From Lysinibacillus cavernae (GTDB lineage Bacteria > Bacillota > Bacilli > Bacillales_A > Planococcaceae): a stretch of DNA of 64,000 nucleotides. Made by a program: the position numbers and the translations under genes. The stretch lies in assembly GCF_009724685.1 (NCBI RefSeq), contig NZ_WMEF01000009.1, positions 1-64,000 on the forward strand, written 5' to 3'. Below, one piece after another: positions 51,571 through 61,281 of this stretch (the first letter of the stretch is position 1; every line of letters begins with the position of its first letter). The notes under the pieces were generated by a model. That model saw nothing but the letters and a program-made list of their open reading frames with translations, searched no databases and was not told the origin of the DNA.

Positions 51571-52323
51571 TTAATCATTCGCTTCTTGACGTTTACGATA
51601 CACTTCGTACATTAATAGCGCTGCAGCTACTGATGCATTTAAAGATGTGACGTGCCCTATCATTGGTAAATGATATAAAAAATCGCATTTTTCTTTTAAT
51701 AAACGGCCCATCCCCTTGCCCTCACTACCAATAATGATAGCCAATGGTAATGTTGCATCCATTTTTCGATAATCTACAGAACCCTTTGCATCTGTACCAG
51801 CAATCCATATGCCTCGTTCTTTTAATTCATCAATTGTTTGAGCAAGATTGTTCACACGTACAACTGGAACATGTTCAATAGCACCTGTGGATGCCTTTGC
51901 CACTACAGCCGTTAAACTCACAGATCGACGCTTTGGAATAATAATACCATGTACTCCTATAGCATCAGCTGTTCTCATTATAGACCCTAGGTTGTGGGGA
52001 TCCTCTAGCTCATCTAAGATTAAGAAAAAAGGATCTTCCTGTTTATTTGCCGCTGCTGCAAATAAATCCTCAAGTTCAGCATACTTATATGCGGCAACAG
52101 AAGCAACAATTCCTTGGTGATTTGCACTCGATAATTGTTCGATTTTCTTTTTTGGGACAAACTGAACTATAACACCACGTTCTCGTGCTAAATCTAGTAA
52201 TTCATTGACACCAGATTTTTTCACACCTTCTGCAATCCATACTTTATTCATATCGCGGCCTGAACGAAGTGCTTCTAACACTGGGTTTTTACCGGCAATA
52301 ATTTCACCATTTTGTTCTGCCAT
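51571..52323 (-). CDS. rlmB: 23S rRNA (guanosine-2'-O)-methyltransferase RlmB
   Basis: A SPOUT-fold (TrmH-family) enzyme of 250 residues with an N-terminal L30e-like substrate-binding domain (1-75). Motifs are LDELEDPHNLGSIMRTADAIG (102-122), IIGSEGKGM (195-203) and the knot SLNASVAAALLMYE (226-239). The ATG overlaps the mrnC stop (TAATG). RlmB methylates G2251 of 23S rRNA in E. coli; the Bacillus enzyme may modify another site. Confidence 0.9.
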   Translation of the reverse strand: MAEQNGEIIAGKNPVLEALRSGRDMNKVWIAEGVKKSGVNELLDLARERGVIVQFVPKKKIEQLSSANHQGIVASVAAYKYAELEDLFAAAANKQEDPFFLILDELEDPHNLGSIMRTADAIGVHGIIIPKRRSVSLTAVVAKASTGAIEHVPVVRVNNLAQTIDELKERGIWIAGTDAKGSVDYRKMDATLPLAIIIGSEGKGMGRLLKEKCDFLYHLPMIGHVTSLNASVAAALLMYEVYRKRQEAND

Positions 52324-52742
52324 TATTTAGACACTCCTTTTGATTCCTCGATTATTTGAATAGCATATGCAATGATTTCATATACGCGTTCTAGTTCATT
52401 TAATAAATATAAACTACCAAGTACTGCTTCAAAGCCTGAGCTATTACGATAGGTCTGGACATCTGTATTTTTAGGTACAGAGCCGGATTTGGCATTGCGT
52501 CCACGACGGAACACAGCCAACTCCTCCTCTGTTAAATAGTTTTCATCCATCATACGATGGACGATCATAGATTGCGCTTTTGCTGAAACGTAGCGAGTTG
52601 CCTCACGATGTAGTGTATTTGGTTTAACACGACCAGAACGCAGCAAATGCTCTCGTATTTTTTGTTCCAATACTGCGTCACCCATATAGGCTAACGCCAG
52701 CGCATTTAATTGCTTAACATCTTCATTGCGAAGTTTATCCAA
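52323..52742 (-). CDS. mrnC: Mini-ribonuclease III (MrnC)
   Basis: An RNase III-like catalytic domain without a dsRNA-binding domain, 139 residues. [11 protein letters not shown] carries the signature aspartate; RRGRNAKSG and [11 protein letters not shown] complete the active site. In B. subtilis it matures 23S rRNA. I start at TTG 52742: AACGAGGG at the end of cysS is eight bases upstream and the protein then aligns with B. subtilis MrnC. ATG 52763 is the alternative. Confidence 0.9.
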   Translation of the reverse strand: MDKLRNEDVKQLNALALAYMGDAVLEQKIREHLLRSGRVKPNTLHREATRYVSAKAQSMIVHRMMDENYLTEEELAVFRRGRNAKSGSVPKNTDVQTYRNSSGFEAVLGSLYLLNELERVYEIIAYAIQIIEESKGVSK

Positions 52743-52747
52743 CTTAA

Positions 52748-54148
52748 TTACCCTCGTTTCCATCTAGTTCCTTGTCGTGTATCTTCTAAAATGATACCTT
52801 GGGCTTGCAAATGGTCACGGATCTCGTCAGAACGAGCAAAATCACGATTTTTACGTGCATCTACGCGTTCTTGTAGTAATGTTTCAATTTCTTCGTCTAA
52901 TAATTCTTCTTCTTTTGCAAATTTAATACCTAAGACGTCACCGAATACCTCAAAGGTTTCAATAAAGGTCTCTAATACCTTCTTGCAAGTATTGGCTTCA
53001 TTTAAATAAATATTAGCAATACGAGCTACCTCAAATAATACAGATATAGCGTTAGCTGTATTAAAGTCATCATCCATTGCCTCTTCAAAATTTGCTTTCT
53101 GTTCGGCAATTTTGCTAAACCATTCTTCTGATTGATCGCCTAAGCTTGCCGTAGTAGTAAGTCGATGCTTCACATTGTTATAGGCTGTACGAATGCGCTC
53201 TAAGCCTGTTGCAGCAGCTTCTACTAAATCCTTCGCAAAGTTAATTGGGTGGCGATAATGGACAGATAACATAAAGAAGCGTAGTATCTGTGGGTCAATT
53301 TGTTTACGAATATCATTAACAAGAATGAAATTCCCAAGAGATTTTGACATCTTTTCATTATCAATATTAATGTACCCATTATGCATCCAATAACGTGCAA
53401 ATGTTTTATTATTATGTGCTTCTGATTGAGCAATTTCATTTTCGTGGTGTGGGAAAGTTAAATCTTGCCCACCAGCATGAATATCAATAGTATCCCCTAA
53501 ATGTTCACGAGCCATTACAGAACATTCAATGTGCCAGCCTGGTCGTCCATCTCCCCATGGGCTCTCCCAGAAAATCTCACCTGGTTTAGCGGCTTTCCAT
53601 AAGGCAAAATCTAATGCATCATCTTTTTTCTCACCAGCTTCAATACGAGCACCGATTTTTAAATCATCTACTGATTGATGCGATAATTTACCATAGCCAT
53701 CAAATTTACGAGTACGGTAATACACATCCCCAGCAGATTCATAAGCATAGCCTTTATCAATTAACACTTGAATAAATTGAATGATATCATTCATATGCTC
53801 TGTCACTCGTGGATGAACATCCGCTTTTTTGCATCCTAGTGCTGTAACGTCTTCAAAGTACGCAGCAATAAAGCGCTCTGTTAATTCATGTACTTCTTCA
53901 CCCAGCTCATTTGCTGCCTTAATAATTTTATCGTCTACATCCGTAAAATTTGATACAAACTTTACATCATAGCCTTTGTATTGAAAATAACGGCGTACTG
54001 TATCATAAACAATGACAGGGCGTGAATTTCCAATATGGATGTAATTATAAACAGTCGGACCGCAGACATACATTTTTACTTTGCCTTCTTCTAGCGGTAC
54101 GAAGGGTTCCTTTTGTCGCGTTAATGAGTTGAAAATTTGAATACTCAT
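52748..54148 (-). CDS. cysS: Cysteinyl-tRNA synthetase
   Basis: A class I synthetase of 466 residues. Zinc/cysteine-binding Cys29 ([18 protein letters not shown] at 38-41), WHIECS and [15 protein letters not shown] with the other zinc ligands, and KMSKS (EKMSKSLGN). It overlaps cysE by four bases; both lie downstream of a cysteine-type T-box. Confidence 0.96.
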   Translation of the reverse strand: MSIQIFNSLTRQKEPFVPLEEGKVKMYVCGPTVYNYIHIGNSRPVIVYDTVRRYFQYKGYDVKFVSNFTDVDDKIIKAANELGEEVHELTERFIAAYFEDVTALGCKKADVHPRVTEHMNDIIQFIQVLIDKGYAYESAGDVYYRTRKFDGYGKLSHQSVDDLKIGARIEAGEKKDDALDFALWKAAKPGEIFWESPWGDGRPGWHIECSVMAREHLGDTIDIHAGGQDLTFPHHENEIAQSEAHNNKTFARYWMHNGYINIDNEKMSKSLGNFILVNDIRKQIDPQILRFFMLSVHYRHPINFAKDLVEAAATGLERIRTAYNNVKHRLTTTASLGDQSEEWFSKIAEQKANFEEAMDDDFNTANAISVLFEVARIANIYLNEANTCKKVLETFIETFEVFGDVLGIKFAKEEELLDEEIETLLQERVDARKNRDFARSDEIRDHLQAQGIILEDTRQGTRWKRG

Positions 54149-54795
54149 TGTGTTTCTCTCTCCTTTTGTAAGCGTTCGATTTCATGTTGCAATTCGGTGA
54201 TCTGCTTCTCGAAAACTTGACAACGTTCTTCTACAGGATCAGGTATATTTTGGTGATCTAGTTTTTTCTCTAGACGAACTCCATCCTTAATCACTATTTT
54301 ACCAGGAATACCGACAACTGTAGCGTTTGGAGGTACTTCTTTTAAAACAACTGATCCTGCACCAATTTTACTATTCTCGCCAATTGTGATAGAGCCTAAT
54401 ACTTTAGCACCTGTTGCCACAAGCACATTGTCCTCTAAAGTAGGGTGACGTTTTCCTTTTTCTTTCCCTGTACCACCTAAAGTTACACCTTGATACAAGG
54501 TAACATTATCGCCAATCTCACATGTTTCACCAATAACAACACCCATACCGTGGTCTATAAAGAAACGACGACCAATTTTCGCACCAGGATGAATTTCAAT
54601 GCCAGTAAAGAAGCGGCTAATTTGCGAAATGGCACGGGCAATAAAATAAAAACGTCTTTTAAAGAACCAATGCGCCACTCGATGCGCCCACGTAGCATGC
54701 AGACCTGAATAGGTTAACACCACTTCAAATACACTACGCGCGGCTGGATCATTCTCAAAAATTGTTTCCACATCTTCTTTCATTCTTTTAAACAC
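54145..54795 (-). CDS. cysE: Serine O-acetyltransferase
   Basis: A protein of 216 residues with the helical N-terminal domain and a left-handed beta-helix of hexapeptide repeats ([39 protein letters not shown]). It makes O-acetylserine for cysteine synthesis. GTG start at 54795, five bases after AAGGGGGAG. Its C-terminal tail is a charged coiled-coil-like helix. Confidence 0.94.
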   Translation of the reverse strand: MFKRMKEDVETIFENDPAARSVFEVVLTYSGLHATWAHRVAHWFFKRRFYFIARAISQISRFFTGIEIHPGAKIGRRFFIDHGMGVVIGETCEIGDNVTLYQGVTLGGTGKEKGKRHPTLEDNVLVATGAKVLGSITIGENSKIGAGSVVLKEVPPNATVVGIPGKIVIKDGVRLEKKLDHQNIPDPVEERCQVFEKQITELQHEIERLQKERETQ

Positions 54796-54980
54796 AAAAA
54801 CTCCCCCTTTTCATGTTGATCTTGCTCAAATCCTTTGAAATCCTACACACAAAAAACGATAACGATTGTCAATTTCCTTCAGATTCCCTGCGTAGATGAT
54901 GTGGTATTGACGCCTCCTTGTTAGTCAATTAAGCCTTGGCATAATTGCTGCTCCCACTATGTTTCAATGCAACACATATA

Positions 54981-55245
54981 AAAAAATAAAAAGCGCCCCT
55001 ATCATCCCCTAAAAGGAATGACAGAGACGCTTAAATTGCGTGGTTCCACTCTGATTGAAGGCAAAATGCCTTCCACTTTGGACGTTCTTTAACGGGAACG
55101 ACTCGATAAAGCCTACTATAGTTCAGCTTTATGCTCAAAGGTGCATTTCAGTTTTGCCTTGGCTCAGACCACTTTCAGCCGGTGATGGTCCTCTCTTGGG
55201 AGCGTGCGCCACTTACTTCTCCTTATCAACGCTTTTTCAATGTAA
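54981..55245 (-). promoter_or_regulatory. T-box riboswitch (cysteine) upstream of cysE-cysS
   Basis: The minus-strand leader has the conserved T-box AGAGTGGAACCACG (55052-55039) and a terminator GCGTCTCTGTCATTCC...GGGATGATAGGGGCGC (about 54990-55032) with TTTTT. In stem I the specifier region reads GAAATGCACC, giving TGC (cysteine) at 55145-55143. Uncharged tRNA-Cys would favour antitermination and expression. Confidence 0.92.
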
Positions 55246-55249
55246 ATAT

Positions 55250-55277
55250 ATTTTACAACGAAAGAGTGAATTGTCAA
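55250..55277 (-). promoter_or_regulatory. Promoter of the T-box-cysE-cysS transcript
   Basis: TTGACA (55277-55272), 16 bases, TAAAAT (55255-55250), just after gltX. Confidence 0.75.
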
Positions 55278-55288
55278 TAAATTTCTCT

Positions 55289-56749
55289 TTATTGTGCAAA
55301 TTTTTCTACGCGGTCAATTGTTTTTTCTTTACCAATTAAACAAATCGCATTTGGTAACTCTGGTCCATGTGTTTCACCTGTTGTTACAACGCGGATTGGC
55401 ATAAATAGATTTTTACCTTTATGACCTGTTGCTTTTTGCACAGCTTTAATAGCACCTTTTACTGTATCTGGTGTAAACTCCACTAATTCCTCAAGCTGTG
55501 CTTTAAATGCAGCCATTACTTCAGGTACTTGCTCTCCTGCTAAAACCTCTTTTGCTTCTTCATCATATTCAAGATGATCGTTAAAGAATAGGCTAGATAA
55601 TTCCACAATCTCTGCACCAAAGCTCATTTGATCATGATAAAGTGCGATTAAATCTGTCGCCCAAGCACGTTGTTCTGCAGTAAGTTCTTCAGGCAAAAGA
55701 CCCGCTTTTTGCAAGTGCGGTAAAGATAATGCTACCACTTCTTCTAAAGAGAGCTTTTTAATATATTGATTATTCATCCAAGTAAGTTTTTGCTTATCGA
55801 ACATAGATGGTGATTTAGAAAGACGTTTTTCATCAAAGATTTTGATAAACTCTTCTTTTGAGAAAATCTCTTCTTCCCCTTCTGGAGACCAACCAAGTAG
55901 TGCAAAGAAGTTGAACATTGCTTCAGGAAGATAGCCTAAATCTTTATATTGAGTGACAAATTGAATAATCGATTCATCCCGTTTTGATAGCTTCTTACGG
56001 TTTTCATTAATAATTAATGTCATATGACCAAAGCGTGGATATTCCCAGCCAAATGCGTCAAAAATCATCATTTGTTTTGGTGTATTAGAGAGATGCTCTT
56101 CGCCACGGAAAACATGAGAAATTTCCATAAAATGATCATCTAGAACAACAGCATAATTGTATGTTGGAATACCATTTGCTTTTACAAGTACCCAGTCACC
56201 AATGTCTTTAGATTCAAACGTAACTTGTCCACGAACTAAATCTTCAAATTCGTATGTTACATTGGCTGGCACACGCATACGGATTGTATATTGCTCACCT
56301 GCTGCTTCTTTAGCAGCGATTTCCTCAGCAGACAAGTGACGGCAAGTACCGTCATAAGTAGGAGCCGCTACGCCTCTTGCTTTTTGTTCTTCACGAGATG
56401 CTTCAAGTTTTTCCGATGAACAAAAACACTTGTAAGCCACACCTTGCTCTAATAGATTTTCTGCGTGCTCTTTATAAATATCAAGACGTTCCATTTGACG
56501 ATAAGGCGCATAAGGTCCACCAATATCAATGGACTCATCATATTCAATGCCTAACCATTTTAGGTTATCCAGCTGAGATGCTTCTCCGCCCTCTACATTA
56601 CGTTCAATATCCGTATCTTCAATACGCACAATGAATTTACCGTTATGATGTTTTGCATATAAATAATTGAATAATGCTGTACGCGCTCCACCGATATGTA
56701 AAAAACCTGTTGGAGATGGCGCGTAACGAACGCGAACTTCTTTCGTCAT
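55289..56749 (-). CDS. gltX: Glutamyl-tRNA synthetase
   Basis: A class I synthetase of 486 residues. HIGG (18-21, [15 protein letters not shown]), KLSKR in [11 protein letters not shown]. In Bacillus it is non-discriminating and also charges tRNA-Gln for GatCAB. The insertion has Cys108-x-Cys110 and Cys136-x-His138, the zinc-site pattern known from E. coli GluRS, whereas I recall B. subtilis lacking the third cysteine. Confidence 0.95.
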   Translation of the reverse strand: MTKEVRVRYAPSPTGFLHIGGARTALFNYLYAKHHNGKFIVRIEDTDIERNVEGGEASQLDNLKWLGIEYDESIDIGGPYAPYRQMERLDIYKEHAENLLEQGVAYKCFCSSEKLEASREEQKARGVAAPTYDGTCRHLSAEEIAAKEAAGEQYTIRMRVPANVTYEFEDLVRGQVTFESKDIGDWVLVKANGIPTYNYAVVLDDHFMEISHVFRGEEHLSNTPKQMMIFDAFGWEYPRFGHMTLIINENRKKLSKRDESIIQFVTQYKDLGYLPEAMFNFFALLGWSPEGEEEIFSKEEFIKIFDEKRLSKSPSMFDKQKLTWMNNQYIKKLSLEEVVALSLPHLQKAGLLPEELTAEQRAWATDLIALYHDQMSFGAEIVELSSLFFNDHLEYDEEAKEVLAGEQVPEVMAAFKAQLEELVEFTPDTVKGAIKAVQKATGHKGKNLFMPIRVVTTGETHGPELPNAICLIGKEKTIDRVEKFAQ

Positions 56750-56839
56750 ATTAAAAGCCTCCTAAATTTTCGATCAAAAAATTGACTTTGTTCATTTTAC
56801 CACTCTGTTACAGGAAATAAAAGCAGAGTTAACCCACCT

Positions 56840-57316
56840 TTACTTCTTAATTAATAGAATTGTTGCCATCGCCGCAATACCTTCCTCACGACCAGTAAAG
56901 CCTAAACGTTCAGTTGTTGTTGCCTTCACATTGACTTGTGATGGCTCAGCATGCAACAATTCAGCGATGCGATTTTGCATCTGTTCAATATATGGTGCCA
57001 TTTTTGGACGCTGTGCCATAATTGTACAATCTACATTACCTAAAACATAGCCTTTATCCTCAACAATTTTCCAAATATACGCTAATAATTTTGCTGAATC
57101 TGCATCCTTAAATGCAGGGTCTGTATCTGGAAAATGACGGCCGATGTCCCCCTCACCAATTGCGCCTAAAGCAGCATCTGTGACAGTGTGTAAAAGAACA
57201 TCGGCATCCGAGTGTCCAACTAGCCCTTTTTCATGAGGGATCGTAATGCCGCCAATAATTAATGGACGACCTTCTTCAAATGCATGTACATCAAAACCTT
57301 GTCCAATTCGAAACAT
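56840..57316 (-). CDS. ispF: 2-C-methyl-D-erythritol 2,4-cyclodiphosphate synthase
   Basis: MEP-pathway enzyme of 158 residues. Metal ligands Asp9 and His11 (GFDVHAF) and His43 (VLLHTVTDA); the conserved GHSDADV and [10 protein letters not shown] are present. It forms the cyclodiphosphate from CDP-ME-2-phosphate. Unlike in B. subtilis, where it directly follows ispD, here 339 bases and a terminator lie between them. Confidence 0.95.
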   Translation of the reverse strand: MFRIGQGFDVHAFEEGRPLIIGGITIPHEKGLVGHSDADVLLHTVTDAALGAIGEGDIGRHFPDTDPAFKDADSAKLLAYIWKIVEDKGYVLGNVDCTIMAQRPKMAPYIEQMQNRIAELLHAEPSQVNVKATTTERLGFTGREEGIAAMATILLIKK

Positions 57317-57485
57317 ATGCTAGAGAGACTACTTTAGCAAAACATGTGGATATACCAGCCCTTTTGTTTGCTGAAAATGTAGTCTCATTCACCTTCTTTC
57401 ACTTTTATATTTACTCACTATTATACCCTCACATTTTAACATATTTCCTAGGAAATTGAGCTAATAGCAAATAGTGATCATTTTC

Positions 57486-57530
57486 CTGTGACCACAGTTA
57501 ACTAACCTGCACCGTGCAGCATGATGTTAT
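57486..57530. repeat. Diverged intergenic repeat, copy B
   Basis: About 31 of 45 bases match 59635-59679 without gaps, sharing CTGTG, GTTAACT and CGTGCAG in order. Confidence 0.4.
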
Positions 57531-57610
57531 CACAGGATAAGGTGCTTTTTAACGATGCTCTCCTATTTCAGCGGACATTGTACACCAGCGAAAAACATTT
57601 GCTGAATCAA

Positions 57611-57650
57611 GATAAAATCTCATTAGCAATAATCGCCAATGAGATTTTTA
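57611..57650 (-). terminator. Intrinsic terminator after ispD
   Basis: AAAATCTCATT and AATGAGATTTT form an 11-bp stem with a 13-base loop and T residues on both strands. Confidence 0.85.
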
Positions 57651-57655
57651 GCTTA

Positions 57656-58351
57656 CTATTCGTTTATTTGCAATGCTCGTTTTCGTAAAATAGCTTCGCC
57701 AAATATTAAATCCTCTTGGGTTGTCATTTTGACATTTTCGTAGTTGCTTTCTACAATATGCACTGTATGTCCTAGACGTTCAACTAGCATTGCTTCATCA
57801 GTGCCAAGAAAACCAACTTTCTCAGCAACATCCTCAGCCTCTACAATTAAATCAAATTGGAAGGCTTGTGGTGTTTGAATCATCCATAAGCTGTCACGAT
57901 CAACTGTTTCTTCAATGACACCATTACGAACTTTTTTCATTGTATCCTTCGCTCGAACCCCTGCAATAGCAGCACCGAATTCATGAGCATTTTGGACAAG
58001 GTTGGCGATTATATCATGCGTAATAAAAGGTCGAGCCGCATCATGTACAAGCACAATGTCTACCTGTTGCATCCCTTTCATACACGAATGAACCGAATGT
58101 TGTCGTTCAGCCCCACCATCAGGCAAGCCTCTCACTTTTGTAATTTTAAATTGCTCGAGCATTTCTTGAATATAGCTACGTTCTTCTGGTTTTACTGCCA
58201 GCCAAATACCTGTACAAGAGGGATCTTGTTGAAACACCTCTAACGTGTGTATAAGAATAGGCTTCTCCAAAAGTTTTAAAAATAATTTATTTTGTCCTGC
58301 ACCCATGCGTTTTCCGCTTCCCGCTGCAGGTAAAACTACTTCATATTGCAT
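57656..58351 (-). CDS. ispD: 2-C-methyl-D-erythritol 4-phosphate cytidylyltransferase
   Basis: MEP-pathway enzyme of 231 residues: LPAAGSGKRMGAGQNKLFL (7-25) binds CTP, VHDAARPF (103-110) and GVRAKDT are the other signatures. It lies 11 bases after yacL in the same direction, so the two are probably co-transcribed. Confidence 0.94.
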   Translation of the reverse strand: MQYEVVLPAAGSGKRMGAGQNKLFLKLLEKPILIHTLEVFQQDPSCTGIWLAVKPEERSYIQEMLEQFKITKVRGLPDGGAERQHSVHSCMKGMQQVDIVLVHDAARPFITHDIIANLVQNAHEFGAAIAGVRAKDTMKKVRNGVIEETVDRDSLWMIQTPQAFQFDLIVEAEDVAEKVGFLGTDEAMLVERLGHTVHIVESNYENVKMTTQEDLIFGEAILRKRALQINE

Positions 58352-58362
58352 TTTTCCACATC

Positions 58363-59448
58363 CTAATCGTCCTTCGGCTTAGCAAATATCATACGACCTG
58401 CTGATGTTTGCAACACACTCGTTACCGTAACTGTAATTGCCTGTCCGATATAGCTACGACCACCTTCAACAACAATCATCGTTCCATCATCTAAATAGGC
58501 AACTCCTTGATTATGCTCTTTTCCGTCCTTTATAACCACAACTTGCATATCCTCACCTGGGATTACCACAGGCTTCACAGCATTCGCTAAATCATTAATA
58601 TTTAATACTTTCACATGATGTAGCTCACAGACTTTATTAAGGTTAAAATCATTCGTGACAATCTGTGTGTCGTTCCCCATTTTCTTCGCAAGTCGGACAA
58701 GCTTCAAATCTACCTCTTGTACATCCTCAAAATCCTCTTCCGTAATTTCAACTTTTGTTTTACGTTCATCTTGTAATTTTCTTAAAATATCTAAACCACG
58801 ACGACCTCTTGTACGCTTTAACGTATCGGAAGAATCTGCAATATGCTGAAGCTCTGTAAGGACAAATTGGGGTACAACTAAGATACCTTCAATGAAGCCT
58901 GTTTCAGAAATATCTGCAATACGACCATCAATAATAACACTCGTATCTAACAGCTTGTAGCTCCCACGTACTTCTTGTAGTTCAGCACCTTCAGCAGCTT
59001 TTTTCTTTGTGTTATTACTGCGTAAAGTAAAGAGTTGTATTAATTCATCCCTTTTTCTAAAACCTAGACGAAACCCTAAATATCCTAGTACGAAAGACAG
59101 GATAATAGGGAGTACCTCTGTAATAACAGGGAACTGCACACTATTAATAGCAAAGCCTAAGAAATACGCTACAATCAGCCCAATTATTAAACCAAGCGTA
59201 CCAAATAATAAATCTCCTATCGGCACCTTAAACAGAACCTCTTCCATCCAGCTAATGAGTCTTACAAAATAATCGGAAAATGCAAATGATAGTGTAAAGA
59301 GTAAAAGTGCGCCTAATGCTACTGATACATAAGGATTATCTAGCCAAGGATTAGATGATAAATGAAGCAATTCGTATAATGGCGGTAAGAAAACAAGGCC
59401 CAATGCTCCTCCAATCAGTAAAAACGCAATTTGAACAAATTTTTTCAC
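58363..59448 (-). CDS. PIN-TRAM domain membrane protein YacL
   Basis: A protein of 361 residues with four N-terminal membrane helices (about 5-22, 42-60, 82-105, 110-128), a PIN nuclease-like domain (from LLDTSVIIDGRIADI at 166-180; acidic Asp168 and Asp174) and a C-terminal TRAM domain (about 295-350). The family is annotated as a putative RNase; I know of no proven activity. In B. subtilis it follows disA, which is absent here. Confidence 0.88.
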   Translation of the reverse strand: MKKFVQIAFLLIGGALGLVFLPPLYELLHLSSNPWLDNPYVSVALGALLLFTLSFAFSDYFVRLISWMEEVLFKVPIGDLLFGTLGLIIGLIVAYFLGFAINSVQFPVITEVLPIILSFVLGYLGFRLGFRKRDELIQLFTLRSNNTKKKAAEGAELQEVRGSYKLLDTSVIIDGRIADISETGFIEGILVVPQFVLTELQHIADSSDTLKRTRGRRGLDILRKLQDERKTKVEITEEDFEDVQEVDLKLVRLAKKMGNDTQIVTNDFNLNKVCELHHVKVLNINDLANAVKPVVIPGEDMQVVVIKDGKEHNQGVAYLDDGTMIVVEGGRSYIGQAITVTVTSVLQTSAGRMIFAKPKDD

Positions 59449-59775
59449 AAGCTGTCACCTCCTATTGTTAGTTAAGATTATACATAGTTTACTGTAGAAA
59501 ATCTTTCACCAGCTCATCAAATTGATTATTATTTTTGATGTTATTGAACGAACGTGGATCGATTACGCCTCGGCGTAATGGCGTCTAGTTTTTTTCGAGT
59601 TAACGAGTAGAAGTAAACCTAAAACCGTCACGTTCTGTGGCAACGGTTAACTGAAATGCGTCGTGCAGACCTCTCTTATAATCTGTGACATCTGCTGGCG
59701 ACTTTCTCCTGATATTATCTAGGACGCCTATCCCTTTACTTGAGTTTCCGATTTTCTCAATAAAAATGAATGAAA
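59449..59775. other. Gap between radA and yacL where disA would be expected
   Basis: No reading frame resembling disA (diadenylate cyclase) is visible. The gap carries a near-palindrome ATTACGCC-TC-GGCGTAAT (59564-59581) and copy A of a diverged repeat. The yacL promoter must lie here. Confidence 0.55.
59635..59679. repeat. Diverged intergenic repeat, copy A
   Basis: Partner of the copy at 57486-57530; see that entry for the shared blocks. Confidence 0.4.
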
Positions 59776-59805
59776 ATGCATGTTAGAATGGTATCCAACA
59801 TGCAC
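59776..59805 (-). terminator. Intrinsic terminator after radA
   Basis: TGCATGTT and AACATGCA form an 8-bp stem, followed on the minus strand by TTTTCATTCATTTTT. Confidence 0.75.
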
Positions 59806-59813
59806 AATTTTCT

Positions 59814-61190
59814 TTACAATTCTCTGAAGCAGTTATTTAATGCATCCTTTATCGTTTCTACACCAACGATTTCAATTCCCTGTGGAAAATCCCATCCACC
59901 TATATTCGATGCTGGGATGAATGCCCTTTTAAATCCAAGCTTTGCCGCTTCAATGACACGCTGCTCTATACGCGATACTCGACGTACTTCGCCTGTCAGG
60001 CCGACTTCCCCAATAAAACAATCTGTTGCTCGAACCGCCTGATCCTTAAAACTAGACACAATGCTTGTCAACACGGCTAAATCTATTGCTGGCTCATCTA
60101 GTTTGACACCACCAGCAACTTTAATATATGCGTCCTGAGCTTGTAGCATGAGACCCATACGCTTTTCAAGCACTGCCATCAGCAATTGCACCCGATTTTG
60201 ATCCACACCTGTTGCCATACGTTTAGGATAATTAAAACTTGTAGGTGTAACTAAAGACTGAATTTCAACAAGGATTGGTCTTGTCCCCTCCATTGATGCA
60301 ACAACAGTTGAACCCGCTGCTCCTTGTGAACGTTCTTGCAAAAATAACTCAGAAGGATTCAGAACTTCCTTTAATCCTCCTTGAAGCATCTCAAAAATGG
60401 CAATTTCATTTGTAGAGCCGAAACGGTTTTTTTGACTTCGTAGAATACGATGGTTATGATGTCTTTCTCCTTCAAAATACAATACGGTATCAACCATATG
60501 CTCTAAAATACGAGGCCCAGCAATTTGTCCCTCTTTGGTTACATGTCCAACTAGAAAGATAGCAATCCCTTTTGTCTTAGCAATTCGCATAAGCTCTGCT
60601 GTACATTCACGGACCTGGGATACACTTCCTGGTGCGCTTGTTACCTCTGGATGAAAAACTGTTTGTATCGAATCGACAATGACGAATTTCGGCTGCACTT
60701 CATCTATTGTTTGGTTTAAAAATTCAAGATTCGTTTCTGAATATATGTACAGCTCTTGAGAAACCACCCCTAAACGTTCTGCACGTAACTTCGTTTGACG
60801 AATGGATTCCTCTCCAGAAATATAAAGTACACGGTGCCCTTTATTGGAGAGCAACGCTGAAACCTGTAATAGTAGCGTTGATTTCCCAATCCCTGGGTCA
60901 CCCCCGATTAGTACGAGGGAGCCAGGTACAATGCCACCACCCAATACACGATTCAGTTCGGCCATTTCCGTCTCTACACGAGATTCTTCAGTAGCTTCTA
61001 CATGGATAATCGGAAGTGCTTTTTGGGTTACCGTAGCAGAATGCTGAAATGCACCACGTGGACCTTTTGCCACCATTTCAACTTCTTCCACCATCTTATT
61101 CCATTCACCACACCCTGGACATCTTCCCATCCATTTTGCAGATTCATAGCCACAACCTGAGCATACAAATTTCGTTTTTTTCTTAGCCAA
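59814..61190 (-). CDS. radA: DNA repair protein RadA (Sms)
   Basis: A protein of 458 residues: zinc finger Cys10-Cys13-Cys24-Cys27, RecA-like core with Walker [11 protein letters not shown] (96-105), the RadA-specific KNRFG motif and a C-terminal Lon-protease-like domain ([14 protein letters not shown]). It is a branch-migration helicase in recombination. Start TTG 61190 (MAKKKTKF) after CGAGGTGA; the longer frame to 61223 runs through that site. Confidence 0.95.
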   Translation of the reverse strand: MAKKKTKFVCSGCGYESAKWMGRCPGCGEWNKMVEEVEMVAKGPRGAFQHSATVTQKALPIIHVEATEESRVETEMAELNRVLGGGIVPGSLVLIGGDPGIGKSTLLLQVSALLSNKGHRVLYISGEESIRQTKLRAERLGVVSQELYIYSETNLEFLNQTIDEVQPKFVIVDSIQTVFHPEVTSAPGSVSQVRECTAELMRIAKTKGIAIFLVGHVTKEGQIAGPRILEHMVDTVLYFEGERHHNHRILRSQKNRFGSTNEIAIFEMLQGGLKEVLNPSELFLQERSQGAAGSTVVASMEGTRPILVEIQSLVTPTSFNYPKRMATGVDQNRVQLLMAVLEKRMGLMLQAQDAYIKVAGGVKLDEPAIDLAVLTSIVSSFKDQAVRATDCFIGEVGLTGEVRRVSRIEQRVIEAAKLGFKRAFIPASNIGGWDFPQGIEIVGVETIKDALNNCFREL

Positions 61191-61231
61191 ATTGTTTTCA
61201 CCTCGAATATTTGTTCTTATCATTAATTGTA

Positions 61232-61273
61232 CAAAAAAAAAGACAGCTTGGCACTAAAAGCCTCACTGTCTTT
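61232..61273 (-). terminator. Intrinsic terminator between clpC and radA
   Basis: AAAGACAG and CTGTCTTT form the outer stem, GGC/GCC an inner one, followed by nine T residues on the minus strand. Confidence 0.88.
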
Positions 61274-61281
61274 GCATGAAA

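Larger units (their letters stand above)
57317..57655. other. 339-base gap between ispF and ispD
   Basis: It holds an inverted repeat GAGACTAC (57325-57332) / GTAGTCTC (57379-57386), one copy of a diverged intergenic repeat (57486-57530) and a terminator next to ispD. No gene is visible. Confidence 0.5.
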
